Shown: positions 7,695-15,400 of the stretch, piece after piece
Layout of the letters: every line of letters begins with the position of its first letter
Position numbering within the stretch: the stretch's first letter is position 1
IMG/VR virus record: IMGVR_UViG_3300032116_000457
Coordinates: 1-41,907 of that record
Strand: one strand, 5' to 3'
DNA length: 41,907 bases
Origin: a virus
Position numbers and translations under genes: made by a program
The notes under the pieces: model-generated
What the model saw: only the letters and a program-made list of their open reading frames with translations
What the model was told of the DNA's origin: nothing
Databases searched by the model: none

Positions 7695-9415
7695 TATGGC
7701 ACAGCGTAATAAGAGTTAATAAATTCACTGTTATATGCGCCAGCAGTTTCTTTAGGTTTTTTACCTGTGCTTGTTGAACTGTTGTTCACCGTTCCAGCAT
7801 CAACATACACTCCAGCATCAGCAGCCGAATCCATTCTTTGTCCTTCAGCAACTTCAGATGATGTTGATGATAATGCAGCACCCGAAGTCGTTGGGGAAGA
7901 TGCTGCTGGTGAAGGGGATGATTCTGAAGGTGTAACAGAACTTGCTGTACTAGGTGCGCCAGACATTCCTGTTGCACCACTGGCACTTTTTGCCTCAGTA
8001 GAACCAGCATCAGTGGTAGTACCAACTGCACCAGTTGATGTTGCAGCTTTAACTTGTTCTGGAGAAGTTTCTTTACTTCTTATTACTTTTAAAATTTTAT
8101 CAGGATTACCACCTTCGTCAGCAATTGCTTGTCTTACTGCTTGTTCGGATATTTCAAAGTTTGTGCCTACTCTTGAAAATCCAGTTTTAGAATTTGGGTC
8201 TATTTGTACAAAGGCTTTTTTTCTTAGAAACTCTATTGCTGCTTCTTTATTTGTTTCGGCTTTTGTTGCTAAAGATTCTTTAGACGCTGTTCCAGTTTTA
8301 CCTTTTTCTTTTGTGGGTTTACCTGCTGATGCATCTGATGAAACTACGTTGCCCGCAGCATCATAAGTTGTTTCTCCTAGTGCTGTTTTTCCTTTGCCCA
8401 AATCTTCTTTTGGTGGCGGCACCGGTGCAGTTGCACCGGTTGGCTGCACAGTAACACTTTCTTTTTTCTTATCGAATGGTCTGAAACCAGGAACTTGAAT
8501 ATCTGAAAAACCCAATCCAATTTTTTTCAGAAGATCACCAACACCAGGTATATCATTTATTTTTGAAAGTGGTATCGTAAACGGATCCCAACCAACATTA
8601 TCTTTAAGCCAACTAACAATTTTATTAAATGTCTCACCCATAACATCAATCATTGGTGCTAGATATTCCGACAGACTATCTAAAGACTTACGTAACTCTT
8701 TTTCACCAAATAAACCCGCAGTGATAAAATCTAGAAATTTACCAACGCCTTTAATTAGAGTTTCTTTTACTATATCTGTTTCTGTTATTTTTTGCCAACC
8801 TTCTTTAATTGTTTCAAATAATCCTTCAATCAATGGTAATGGATTTAATTTGTCTGCAATGTCAGACATTAACTTGCCAAGATCGAAAACTTTAAGAAAT
8901 GCCATACCCAAACCAATAAACAAACCACCCAAAATACTTTTAATCAGATCCCAAAGAAAACTGAGAATACCTTCTTCTTCACCACCTTTTTCCATTCTTT
9001 CTTTTTTGGCTTTACCTTCTCTTTCTTGAATTGGCGCAGTTTCTTGTTTACGTGCTGCTTCTAATTCTGCCTCACGTTGATCTTCTGACTTAAAGAATTT
9101 GTCTGCTTTTGTAAGAGCTTCTGCATTTTTTAGTTTTACCAACTTGACGATATTTTGACGAAGCACATTCATGTCTCTTGCCATACCAGGCAAAGCAAGA
9201 GAGTTTTTAGCAATGATGTTTAGAAAAGGTATGATATCTTCACTGATTGAACCTTCTGATGGATTGCCCACCTTAGTTGGTGAAGTTGAACTTTTTCTTT
9301 TTTTGGAAAAGATAGACTCAGCTAGGCTTTTACCTCTACCTATCGTTCTTTTCATATCAGCGAAACTTATATAACCAAGTTCTTTCGCTAAGTCTTCAAA
9401 CGTTTTATTTGCCAT
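7694..9415 (-). CDS. Tape-measure/hub-like tail protein, paralogue without enzyme domain
   Basis: A 573-residue protein, first of the three paralogues. The shared N-terminal motif is at about 66-95 (IIAKNSLALPGMARDMNVL...LVKL). A charged helical stretch (100-148) leads into a hydrophobic segment at 149-178 (GILSFLWDLIKSILGGLFIG), followed by the second shared motif at 230-242 (ITAGLFGEKEL). Residues 320-573 are low-complexity, rich in Ala, Ser, Thr and Pro, with a small ordered island near 385-450 (EAAIEFLRKKAF...VIRSKE). No lytic domain is visible. The length is near that of the T4 tape measure gp29 (590 aa). It starts at a TAATG overlap with the frameshift extension of gp26, the place of a tape measure behind its chaperones. 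The tape-measure role is inference. Confidence 0.7.
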   Translation of the reverse strand: MANKTFEDLAKELGYISFADMKRTIGRGKSLAESIFSKKRKSSTSPTKVGNPSEGSISEDIIPFLNIIAKNSLALPGMARDMNVLRQNIVKLVKLKNAEALTKADKFFKSEDQREAELEAARKQETAPIQEREGKAKKERMEKGGEEEGILSFLWDLIKSILGGLFIGLGMAFLKVFDLGKLMSDIADKLNPLPLIEGLFETIKEGWQKITETDIVKETLIKGVGKFLDFITAGLFGEKELRKSLDSLSEYLAPMIDVMGETFNKIVSWLKDNVGWDPFTIPLSKINDIPGVGDLLKKIGLGFSDIQVPGFRPFDKKKESVTVQPTGATAPVPPPKEDLGKGKTALGETTYDAAGNVVSSDASAGKPTKEKGKTGTASKESLATKAETNKEAAIEFLRKKAFVQIDPNSKTGFSRVGTNFEISEQAVRQAIADEGGNPDKILKVIRSKETSPEQVKAATSTGAVGTTTDAGSTEAKSASGATGMSGAPSTASSVTPSESSPSPAASSPTTSGAALSSTSSEVAEGQRMDSAADAGVYVDAGTVNNSSTSTGKKPKETAGAYNSEFINSYYAVP

Positions 9416-9606
9416 TATCGTTTTTGTTTTTGTGCGTTAATACGTTCTTTTTCTTCTTCCAAATAATTAACTAACAGACTAATGTAGATGTTTCTTTCCC
9501 AAGGTAGCATTTCTTCTAGTTCGGTCAAACTATACTTGTGATGCTGCATCATTGCAAAATTTGTCTGATAATAATTAGCTAAAGTGTCATAACGAAATAT
9601 TAGGCG
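9415..9606 (-). CDS. Frame -1 extension of gp26 (tail-assembly-chaperone-like, no start of its own)
   Basis: In the -1 frame, 63 codons run from the gp26 slippery site (9606) to TAA at 9417-9415. The peptide is helical with aromatics: RLIFRYDTLANYYQTNF, then MMQHHKYSLTELEEMLPWE, then YISLLVNYLEEEKERIN. The only in-frame ATGs are the double Met about 19 codons in, without a recognisable ribosome site. A frameshift within gp26 joins it in frame and gives a fusion of about 305 residues. Its small size, position between gp26 and the large tail proteins, and tight TAATG link to the next gene resemble the T part of lambda G-GT tail chaperones. Independent initiation at the internal Met (45 aa) is the alternative. 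Confidence 0.7.
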   Translation of the reverse strand, partial: RLIFRYDTLANYYQTNFAMMQHHKYSLTELEEMLPWERNIYISLLVNYLEEEKERINAQKQKR

Positions 9607-10331
9607 AAAAAATTTTGGAGTCCTTTAACCACCATGTCCTCCTTATACCCACACTTTGGACAATCAAATTCAAAATCTTTTTTAATTTCAGGCATCGTGT
9701 CAAAGAACATACGAATTTTTTCTAAATCTTTTTGTTGCATAGAATCTACAAACTCTTCCAATTCTTTACGAGAAGAGTCTTTGGCATAGTATACTTGATC
9801 ATCGTCGTAGAGATAATCAATACAGTCAACCAAAATATTAACCATAATATCATTCTCTTCCATTTGTTCATATTTTTGAACCATCTCAAAAGTCGGATAC
9901 TTTAAACAGATGCCAATTTTATCATTCAACATAAACTTATTTGAATGTTCATTATGTTTTGTTGGCTGAATTTCTAAGAGATTGACATTAAATTCTACAG
10001 TACCGTTACAAACAGTGTCTTCACCTTTGTCATTTTTTACCGTGTTGTTACATTTGTATTTTAAATTTACAACTTCTTCTACCGATCTTGCACGTAGATT
10101 CATGAACAGATATTCAAGATCAAATGTGGGCAACGAATCAATATCAATATCATCTAGTACACAGTTCTTTAGAACTTGCTTAATTGTATTAATTGTTTCT
10201 TTGGAATCTTCTGATTCTGCTGCCATTAAAAAAAGTTTCTGTTCTTTGACCAAAAATGGTCGAATTCGAACTTCTTTTCCTGTCGAAATCAAATTTACAG
10301 AATAAAGTGGTACATCAAGTTTTGGTAACAT
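9600..10331 (-). CDS. 26: Baseplate hub assembly protein, T4 gp26-like
   Basis: A 243-residue protein of the T4 gp26 family (T4: 208 aa). The N-terminus has the family's KLDVPLYSVNLISTGKEVRIRPFLVKEQKLFLMA pattern (a short domain reading into the tail hub), followed by LEYLFMNLRARSVEEVV. Cys94 and Cys108 plus the C-terminal CPKC (224, 227) could form a zinc ribbon. In T4, gp26 is needed to build the central hub but is scarce or absent in the mature baseplate, which fits a chaperone. The last codons form a slippery sequence leading to a -1 extension. The ribosome site on the - strand is GAGAGGAAATT before ATG. Confidence 0.85.
   Translation of the reverse strand: MLPKLDVPLYSVNLISTGKEVRIRPFLVKEQKLFLMAAESEDSKETINTIKQVLKNCVLDDIDIDSLPTFDLEYLFMNLRARSVEEVVNLKYKCNNTVKNDKGEDTVCNGTVEFNVNLLEIQPTKHNEHSNKFMLNDKIGICLKYPTFEMVQKYEQMEENDIMVNILVDCIDYLYDDDQVYYAKDSSRKELEEFVDSMQQKDLEKIRMFFDTMPEIKKDFEFDCPKCGYKEDMVVKGLQNFFA
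9606..9615 (-). other. Programmed -1 ribosomal frameshift site at the end of gp26
   Basis: On the - strand, the gp26 codons CAA AAT TTT TTC GCC TAA contain two overlapping canonical X-XXY-YYZ heptamers: A-AAT-TTT (9615-9609) and T-TTT-TTC (9612-9606). Slipping one base back reads CGC CTA ATA TTT, which is the frame of the downstream start-less ORF. A Shine-Dalgarno-like AAGGAGGA lies upstream at 9644-9637, about 22 bases before the slip site. I see no clear stimulatory hairpin downstream. Confidence 0.75.
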
Positions 10332-10348
10332 AATTTCCTCTCAAATTA

Positions 10349-11080
10349 TTAAAATAAACTTCTTCCAATTGTCGAAATGGCTCCAGCACCAAGTGTTGTA
10401 AGAGTTTGACCAATATCAAAACTACCTTCATAAATTGGGCGATATTTTTGATACGCAAAACTTATTGACAGTCGATGAAATCCATCATCACCCCAATTCA
10501 ATGCTTGTGGGGCAATACCTACTGGAAATGCATCAATTAGTTCGACGGCAAAAATTTGACGAACTAAATCATCATATTGTATAATTTTTATGTTTGTCAA
10601 ATATCTCGATGCATTACTTTTTGGAAATCTGATATTGTTTGTGTCTGATGGAATAATTGCCTCCATCCAACGATCAAACAATTTGCGTTCATAAAAATCG
10701 TTTGTACAAATAAAGGTAAAATTTGTATCTGAATACTGCATACGATAAGGCACTTTAAATGATGGACCATAGATTCGTACATCAGCAGTTTCTAATGTTC
10801 TGCCTGGCAGTTCTGCTGCTTCGCATTGAAGTGCCAAGTATCTAGACACAGTTGGATTTGCACCATTGCTGCCATTACCAGTGCCTAGAGCCTGATTGAT
10901 TGCGCTTGAAACATCACTAAAAATTGAATTCGGAAAATTGAGAATTTTTTCTAATACAGAGTTTCCAACTGCTTGAGCAATGTATGCCGGCAAAGGTATA
11001 ATAACTTCAAAACGACAAGGGCGTGCGGGACCGCCCTTTGCATTCATATTCGACAAAAATAGATTAGGTGAAAACGACAT
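10349..11080 (-). CDS. 54: Tail-tube-fold protein, probable baseplate tube initiator (gp54-like)
   Basis: A 243-residue protein. Its parts (CRFEVIIPLP near the N-terminus, CEAAELPGRTLETADVRIYGPSF, then YSDTNFTFICTNDFYERKLFDRW, IIQYDD, VELIDAFPVGIAP and a final SISFAYQKYRP) fit the T4 tube fold shared by gp19, gp48 and gp54: beta strands, a DxFP..I segment, then a closing strand of FAYQ type. Because gp48 is encoded nearby and the gene lies with gp26 and gp4, I favour gp54, which starts the tube on the baseplate, over the main tube protein gp19. T4 gp54 is longer (320 aa). It couples to the preceding gene by TAATG at 11080. Confidence 0.68.
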   Translation of the reverse strand: MSFSPNLFLSNMNAKGGPARPCRFEVIIPLPAYIAQAVGNSVLEKILNFPNSIFSDVSSAINQALGTGNGSNGANPTVSRYLALQCEAAELPGRTLETADVRIYGPSFKVPYRMQYSDTNFTFICTNDFYERKLFDRWMEAIIPSDTNNIRFPKSNASRYLTNIKIIQYDDLVRQIFAVELIDAFPVGIAPQALNWGDDGFHRLSISFAYQKYRPIYEGSFDIGQTLTTLGAGAISTIGRSLF

Positions 11081-11661
11081 TAAAATTTATCCTCTGATTC
11101 TGACCAGACTTTGCTGGCAGTTGCTTTTGCAAATGATTCTACTGGTAACATGACGGCAATATCCCACTCATCTGCTGTTATTTCAAGAAAACGAGACTGC
11201 ACATGTCCAGACAAGTATCGTTTGATACACGGCGTGGCTTCATAAATTTTAGATGCTCGTTTTAAAAAATCATAACTAATTCTGAATCTTGTACTCTCAT
11301 CATATCGATGATCCGTTAAGATTGTGCTTAACTTGTCGAGAAGAATGATTCGTCGCTTTGGGTGAATGTAATGTAGATTCAACCCTAGAAAGCCGTCTGA
11401 GTATCGTTCTATTGGAATAACCAATGGGAACCTATCGTAATATGGCAACGAATCTTTCGTCTTTGGATCATAATAATAAAAGTACATACGACCTATGATA
11501 GACTGATTTTTTAATCGTTCACGGTCACTCATCAATTGGCCTTTGGTAGGTCTGAGTGCCGGAACTTTGGATTTTAACCAGGCACGTGCTTCACGTGACC
11601 GTGGTGCATATCCTGATTTTGCAAGGGATTCCTTGATTCTATCAATAAGTCGTTTCGCCAT
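11080..11661 (-). CDS. Conserved T4-like phage protein of unknown function beside gp4
   Basis: A 193-residue soluble protein. The N-terminal 50 residues are basic and helical (RLIDRIKESLAKSGY...RPTKGQLMSDRERLKNQ). The core has a distinctive block: IGRMYFYYYDPKTKD, then LPYYDRFPLVIPI, then GFLGLNLHYI and RRIILLDKL. I recall such a block near gp4 and tube genes in many aquatic T4-like phages, but cannot attach a T4 gene name; T4 gene 2 neighbours gene 4, but the sequence gives no support for that identity. The setting (gp4 upstream, tube initiator downstream, TAATG coupling) suggests head-tail joining or baseplate assembly. This is inference. Confidence 0.7.
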   Translation of the reverse strand: MAKRLIDRIKESLAKSGYAPRSREARAWLKSKVPALRPTKGQLMSDRERLKNQSIIGRMYFYYYDPKTKDSLPYYDRFPLVIPIERYSDGFLGLNLHYIHPKRRIILLDKLSTILTDHRYDESTRFRISYDFLKRASKIYEATPCIKRYLSGHVQSRFLEITADEWDIAVMLPVESFAKATASKVWSESEDKF

Positions 11662-11668
11662 CTTATAT

Positions 11669-12103
11669 TTATCTGATACCTAAGTGTCTTTCAGTCAAAA
11701 TTAGAAATTGCCAGCCATGGTCTTTGCAAAATTCAGTAGCGGCGTACCACTTTGCTTTGTTGACTTCGTAAGTAATCGCTTCTTGTAGAAACGTCTTAGT
11801 CTTGCGCTTCTGTGTGGGTGGTTGAGTTTGTTTTTCAGGCTTGACTTCTATGACATAGGTCATTACGGTACCGTCTGCTTTACGCATCTTGGCGATAAAG
11901 TCTGGAAAGTAACGATGCTTTTTTCTGTCAACCGGACTGAGATAGGGTATAGGAAGTTCTTCCGAACCCCACCAAATGACGTTCGGATTCTCATCTAAAT
12001 AATTCATTACCTTTATTTCCCAAGTAGACCTGTAGATGATGTTGTTTGCATCACCCTTGTACTTTTGTGGGTTTTTCGGTCTAAACTTTCCTTTATTTGA
12101 CAT
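11669..12103 (-). CDS. 4: Head completion protein, T4 gp4-like (nuclease-fold)
   Basis: A 144-residue protein matching T4 gp4 (150 aa): GKFRPKNPQKYKGD, YRSTWEIKVMNYLDENP, WWGSEELPIPYLSPVD, HRYFPDFIAK, YVIEVKPEKQT, a long helix, and CKDHGWQFLILTE. The strand pattern (YFPDF, then VIEVKP) with Glu, Asp and Lys is that of PD-(D/E)xK / TnsA-like endonucleases. In T4, gp4 is needed to make filled heads ready for tails. It is the first gene of the - strand block, and the intergenic region to the divergent gp48 is only 33 bases. Confidence 0.9.
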   Translation of the reverse strand: MSNKGKFRPKNPQKYKGDANNIIYRSTWEIKVMNYLDENPNVIWWGSEELPIPYLSPVDRKKHRYFPDFIAKMRKADGTVMTYVIEVKPEKQTQPPTQKRKTKTFLQEAITYEVNKAKWYAATEFCKDHGWQFLILTERHLGIR

Positions 12104-12108
12104 AAATA
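12101..12108 (+). promoter_or_regulatory. Candidate T4-type late promoter before gp48
   Basis: CATAAATA followed by CT, one base off T4 late consensus TATAAATA. It is about 29 bases before the gp48 ATG, so transcription would start near 12115 and leave a short leader. It overlaps the start of divergent gp4. Confidence 0.55.
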
Positions 12109-12136
12109 CTATCTAGTCAACAAATAGGAATTTCTT

Positions 12137-13366
12137 ATGCCATTTTTCGGTCTGTCAGATATCACGATAAAACAAGAAGGCACACGTGGACCTCTTAGTT
12201 CATTGTTTGAAAATGCTAACAAAAAAAATCTTTTTCGTTATCCAGCCGATGTTGGTAATTATGATAAAGCACACTACATGGTTATTCATGTATTCAAACA
12301 GAAAAGTTCAAAATATAGTGGTGTTCAATCGTCAGGTGATATACCAACTTCTTTTACAAATACTGGTGGAAAAACTATACCGTCTTTACCCAATATTAAA
12401 GAAAAATTTTCGGGTGCAATTAATGGTGGCGTAGACAAGGCTTTCAATTCAATTAATCAAGCATTGGGTGGAAAACTTAGTTTTTTTAAACCAGCAGGTT
12501 CTTCATTTAGTTCTGCAAGAGAAGCACAAAACACAAACAACTCTTCCTACATTCAAAGTGTTGAAAAAATAAAAAGAACAGCACTAATTGACACTACAGT
12601 TCAAACAAGTGACTCAATTGCACTTTACATGCCAGACACGGTGCAATTCACATATTCACAAAACTATGAAAGTTTAGAGTTAGGTAAAGAACTTGCTGGA
12701 CAAGCATTTGCAACAGGTTCTTCTCTTTTTGAAAAAATGAAATCAGGAGAGGATTCTAATCTTGGTGGTACAATTAAAGCAGCACTTGCTGCTACAACAG
12801 CAAAAGGTGCTGGTGCTTTATTTGGAGCTGAACAAACAACAAAAGTAGGTTTGTTTTTAGGTACGGGTGGTGCAGTTGTTAACCCAAGAATGGAAATTTT
12901 ATATACATCACCAAATTTTCGTGAGTTTACTTTTGAATTCATGTTCTATCCACGTGATGAAAGAGAAGCTTTAGAAGTTCAAAACATTATAGAAACTTTA
13001 AGATTTCATCAAGCGCCAGAATTGGATGATTCATCAAACGGCCTATTATTAATTGCACCATCAGAGTTTGAAGTTGAATTTTTTTATGCGGGCAAAATTA
13101 ATCCAAACGTACCCCAAATGACTCGTTGTATTTTACAAAATATATCTGTAAACTATGCGCCCAATGGTTGGTCAACATATGAGATGCCATCGGAGTTAAG
13201 CCCTGCTTTGGGTAGAACAGGTATGCCTTCAGCAATTCAAATGACACTTGATTTTAAAGAGACTCAGTTTCTTACTAAAAGAGACTTCAGATCAAAGACT
13301 GGTGGACAAAGACCAGATGTAGAAGGAATGAAAAAGAATATTTTTGCAAATCCTAAGAGACCCTAA
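12137..13366 (+). CDS. 48: Baseplate tail-tube cap/assembly protein, T4 gp48-like
   Basis: A 409-residue protein (T4 gp48: 364). The N-terminus (GTRGPLSSLFEN, then LFRYPADVGNYDKAHYMVIHVFKQ) is the pattern of gp48 in aquatic T4-like phages. A Gly/Ser/Asn-rich middle (about 60-130) precedes the tube-like second half: PDTVQFTYSQNYES, PRMEILYTSPNFREFTFEFMFYPRDEREALEV, then FEVEFFY and a final MTLDFKET strand. gp48 caps the hub and, with gp54, primes tube polymerisation. It heads the + strand baseplate block and lies 10 bases before gp53. The ribosome site is AGGAA. Confidence 0.78.
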   Translation: MPFFGLSDITIKQEGTRGPLSSLFENANKKNLFRYPADVGNYDKAHYMVIHVFKQKSSKYSGVQSSGDIPTSFTNTGGKTIPSLPNIKEKFSGAINGGVDKAFNSINQALGGKLSFFKPAGSSFSSAREAQNTNNSSYIQSVEKIKRTALIDTTVQTSDSIALYMPDTVQFTYSQNYESLELGKELAGQAFATGSSLFEKMKSGEDSNLGGTIKAALAATTAKGAGALFGAEQTTKVGLFLGTGGAVVNPRMEILYTSPNFREFTFEFMFYPRDEREALEVQNIIETLRFHQAPELDDSSNGLLLIAPSEFEVEFFYAGKINPNVPQMTRCILQNISVNYAPNGWSTYEMPSELSPALGRTGMPSAIQMTLDFKETQFLTKRDFRSKTGGQRPDVEGMKKNIFANPKRP

Positions 13367-13376
13367 GAGATAAAAA

Positions 13377-14057
13377 ATGGCAAAATATTTTAATTATTTC
13401 CCAACGACATTTTATAGTAATTCAAACACATCGATAGAACTCGATACGGTAACAAATATTATTGCTCGTTTTGCTTTTGAAAATTCACTAAAAGAAAACA
13501 GTTCTATTTTTTATCCATATGATATTCAGGATGGTGATACACCAGAAATAATTGCAAATAAGTATTATGGTTCACCAGAAAAGCATTGGATAGTTTTATT
13601 GTTTAACGATATTATTGATCCTCAGTATGATTGGCCACTAGATCAAAGAACATTTGTTAGTTATGTTAATGACAAATATTCAGCAAACGGTGCTGCAAAT
13701 ACTACCGTACAAAGTGGCATAGTTTGGGCGCAAAGTACGAACAATGTAAAAAGTTATTTCAAAACAATTTCAAGAGTAAGTTCTGACCCAACAAAAGATA
13801 CGATTACGGAAAAAATAGAAATAGATGCTAACTCATATGCTAATGTTATAGTATCCTCAACCGAATATACTTTGGCAAATGGCAAAAAAATTACAGAAAC
13901 CATTTCAAAATCAAAACAAACATATTATGAATATGAGTTGGAATTAAATGAATCTAAAAGGGAAATCAAATTACTAAGGTCGGAGTTTGTTACACAATCT
14001 CGTTCTTTCTATCAAACAGGTTTGATGGATGAGTTAATTAGAGTGCTTAATGAATAA
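13377..14057 (+). CDS. 53: Baseplate wedge subunit, T4 gp53-like
   Basis: A 226-residue protein (T4: 196). It begins KYFNYFPTTFYS and carries the LysM-like segment typical of gp53: YDIQDGDTPEIIANKYYGSPEKHWIVLLFNDIIDP, followed by YDWPLDQRTF. The C-terminal half has added beta strands and ends in a charged helix. gp53 stabilises contacts between neighbouring wedges at the baseplate centre. It follows gp48 by 10 bases and couples to the next gene by TAATG (14055-14059). Confidence 0.88.
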   Translation: MAKYFNYFPTTFYSNSNTSIELDTVTNIIARFAFENSLKENSSIFYPYDIQDGDTPEIIANKYYGSPEKHWIVLLFNDIIDPQYDWPLDQRTFVSYVNDKYSANGAANTTVQSGIVWAQSTNNVKSYFKTISRVSSDPTKDTITEKIEIDANSYANVIVSSTEYTLANGKKITETISKSKQTYYEYELELNESKREIKLLRSEFVTQSRSFYQTGLMDELIRVLNE

Positions 14058-15400
14058 TGAGTAAACAAGTTTCTGCATCTTCTAAGTTTGTTGTAAATGA
14101 ACTTGCTATAATTACTAAAGCAGGCAAGTTTGATATATCCAAAATTTATGAAGAAATAAACATCTTTGATGCCCTTCTAGTTCCAATAGTTACCGGTTCA
14201 GTTTTAATAGTTGACTCTGTTGGTCTTTCTTCTGCCCTCTTGTTTGATGGTTCAGAATCTATTTTAATTGATTTAGCAAAATCTTCTGATAATGATAGTT
14301 TAAAGTTTAAAAAGGCCTTTAGAATTTTTAAACAAAGCAACAGAATGAGTGTTAATGAAACTACAGAAACTTATGTTCTTCATTTTGTTTCTGATGAATT
14401 AATGTATTCCGATCAACAGTTGGTAAATCAATCATTTAATTCTTCATATTCAAAAATAGTTGAAGTAATACTTACAAATTATTTAAAGACACCGGCAAAC
14501 AAATTAAAAGGTCTTTTTGAAGAGACTACAGGAATTCGTGACATTGTAATACCAAACTTAAAACCTTTAGATGCAATTGAATGGTGTGCAAAACGAGCAA
14601 TCGATGAAAAAAGATCGCCCAATTATGTGTTTTTTGAAAATAATTTGGGATACAATTTCGCATCATTATCAAGTTTGTTGAGTGCGCCATCTTTGTTTGA
14701 TATTAAGTTTCCACCTAAAAATATACAAGAAACAGGAATTACCGATGATCTTTTGAGCCCCAAAGATTATGAAATAATTTCTCAAGTTGATAAAATTAAA
14801 ACGACACGTTCGGGTGTGAACTCTGGCACTTTTATAGGATTCGATCCTATTACTAGAACGATTGGCGTTAAAAAGATTACCTATGAAGATCACTATTCTC
14901 AAATGAATCATGGTAACAAAAATCCTAATTATTTTGCTTCAGTCAATCGTGGTGGTACAGACGCATCACAAGCATACGACTCTAAAAAAACTGTAAGTCC
15001 TTTTGGTGCATTTAGAAGTGAGAGTAAGTATATAAAAAAATACGACCCCACTTCAATTTCAAAAGTTGAAACACAAGAAGACTTTGTGTTTCAGAGAAAA
15101 GCCATATTTAATAATTTAATGAACAAAAGAATTAAACTGGTTATGGCTGGTAATTTTCAACTTACATCTGGTTTTAATTTGACATTAAATTTCCCTAGTT
15201 TTTCTATTCGTGAAAAGGGTGATGATAACAAAGATCGTTCTTTGAGTGGTAAGTATTTAATTGTTGCCACAAGACACATTATAGGTTATCAAAAACATGA
15301 AACCATTTTAGAATTGGCCACAACATCTAATGACTTACAATTTATTCCATCGGCAACATCAGCAGAGACAAGAGAAATAGAACAATATGGAACAATCTGA
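14057..15400 (+). CDS. 27: Baseplate central hub protein, probable gp27-like
   Basis: A 447-residue protein (T4 gp27: 391). The features fit the hub/gpD fold: N-terminal strands VVNELAIITKAGKFDISKIYEEINIFDALLVPIVTGSVLI, an IFKQSNR...ETYVLHFVSDELMYSD strand pair, then helices with IVEVILTNYL and a PLDAIEWCAKRAID...NYVFFEN block, the place where hub proteins process a local fold by looking up a domain boundary. Such proteins form a trimeric ring joining tube to spike. Sequence resemblance to T4 gp27 is weak. The call rests on this pattern and on the position just before gp5, with a 14-base overlap. Confidence 0.68.
   Translation: MSKQVSASSKFVVNELAIITKAGKFDISKIYEEINIFDALLVPIVTGSVLIVDSVGLSSALLFDGSESILIDLAKSSDNDSLKFKKAFRIFKQSNRMSVNETTETYVLHFVSDELMYSDQQLVNQSFNSSYSKIVEVILTNYLKTPANKLKGLFEETTGIRDIVIPNLKPLDAIEWCAKRAIDEKRSPNYVFFENNLGYNFASLSSLLSAPSLFDIKFPPKNIQETGITDDLLSPKDYEIISQVDKIKTTRSGVNSGTFIGFDPITRTIGVKKITYEDHYSQMNHGNKNPNYFASVNRGGTDASQAYDSKKTVSPFGAFRSESKYIKKYDPTSISKVETQEDFVFQRKAIFNNLMNKRIKLVMAGNFQLTSGFNLTLNFPSFSIREKGDDNKDRSLSGKYLIVATRHIIGYQKHETILELATTSNDLQFIPSATSAETREIEQYGTI

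Noticed and set aside
7767-8366. 199-codon + strand ORF opposite the 573-aa protein
   Set aside because: Mirror image of the Ala/Ser/Thr-rich C-terminus, with no start signal and no neighbours on that strand.
8421-8440. Perfect 20-base inverted repeat (ACCGGTGCA centre TGCACCGGT)
   Set aside because: Lies in the coding sequence of a Pro/Ala-rich linker, no T-run follows on either strand, and no role in termination or as an operator is supported.
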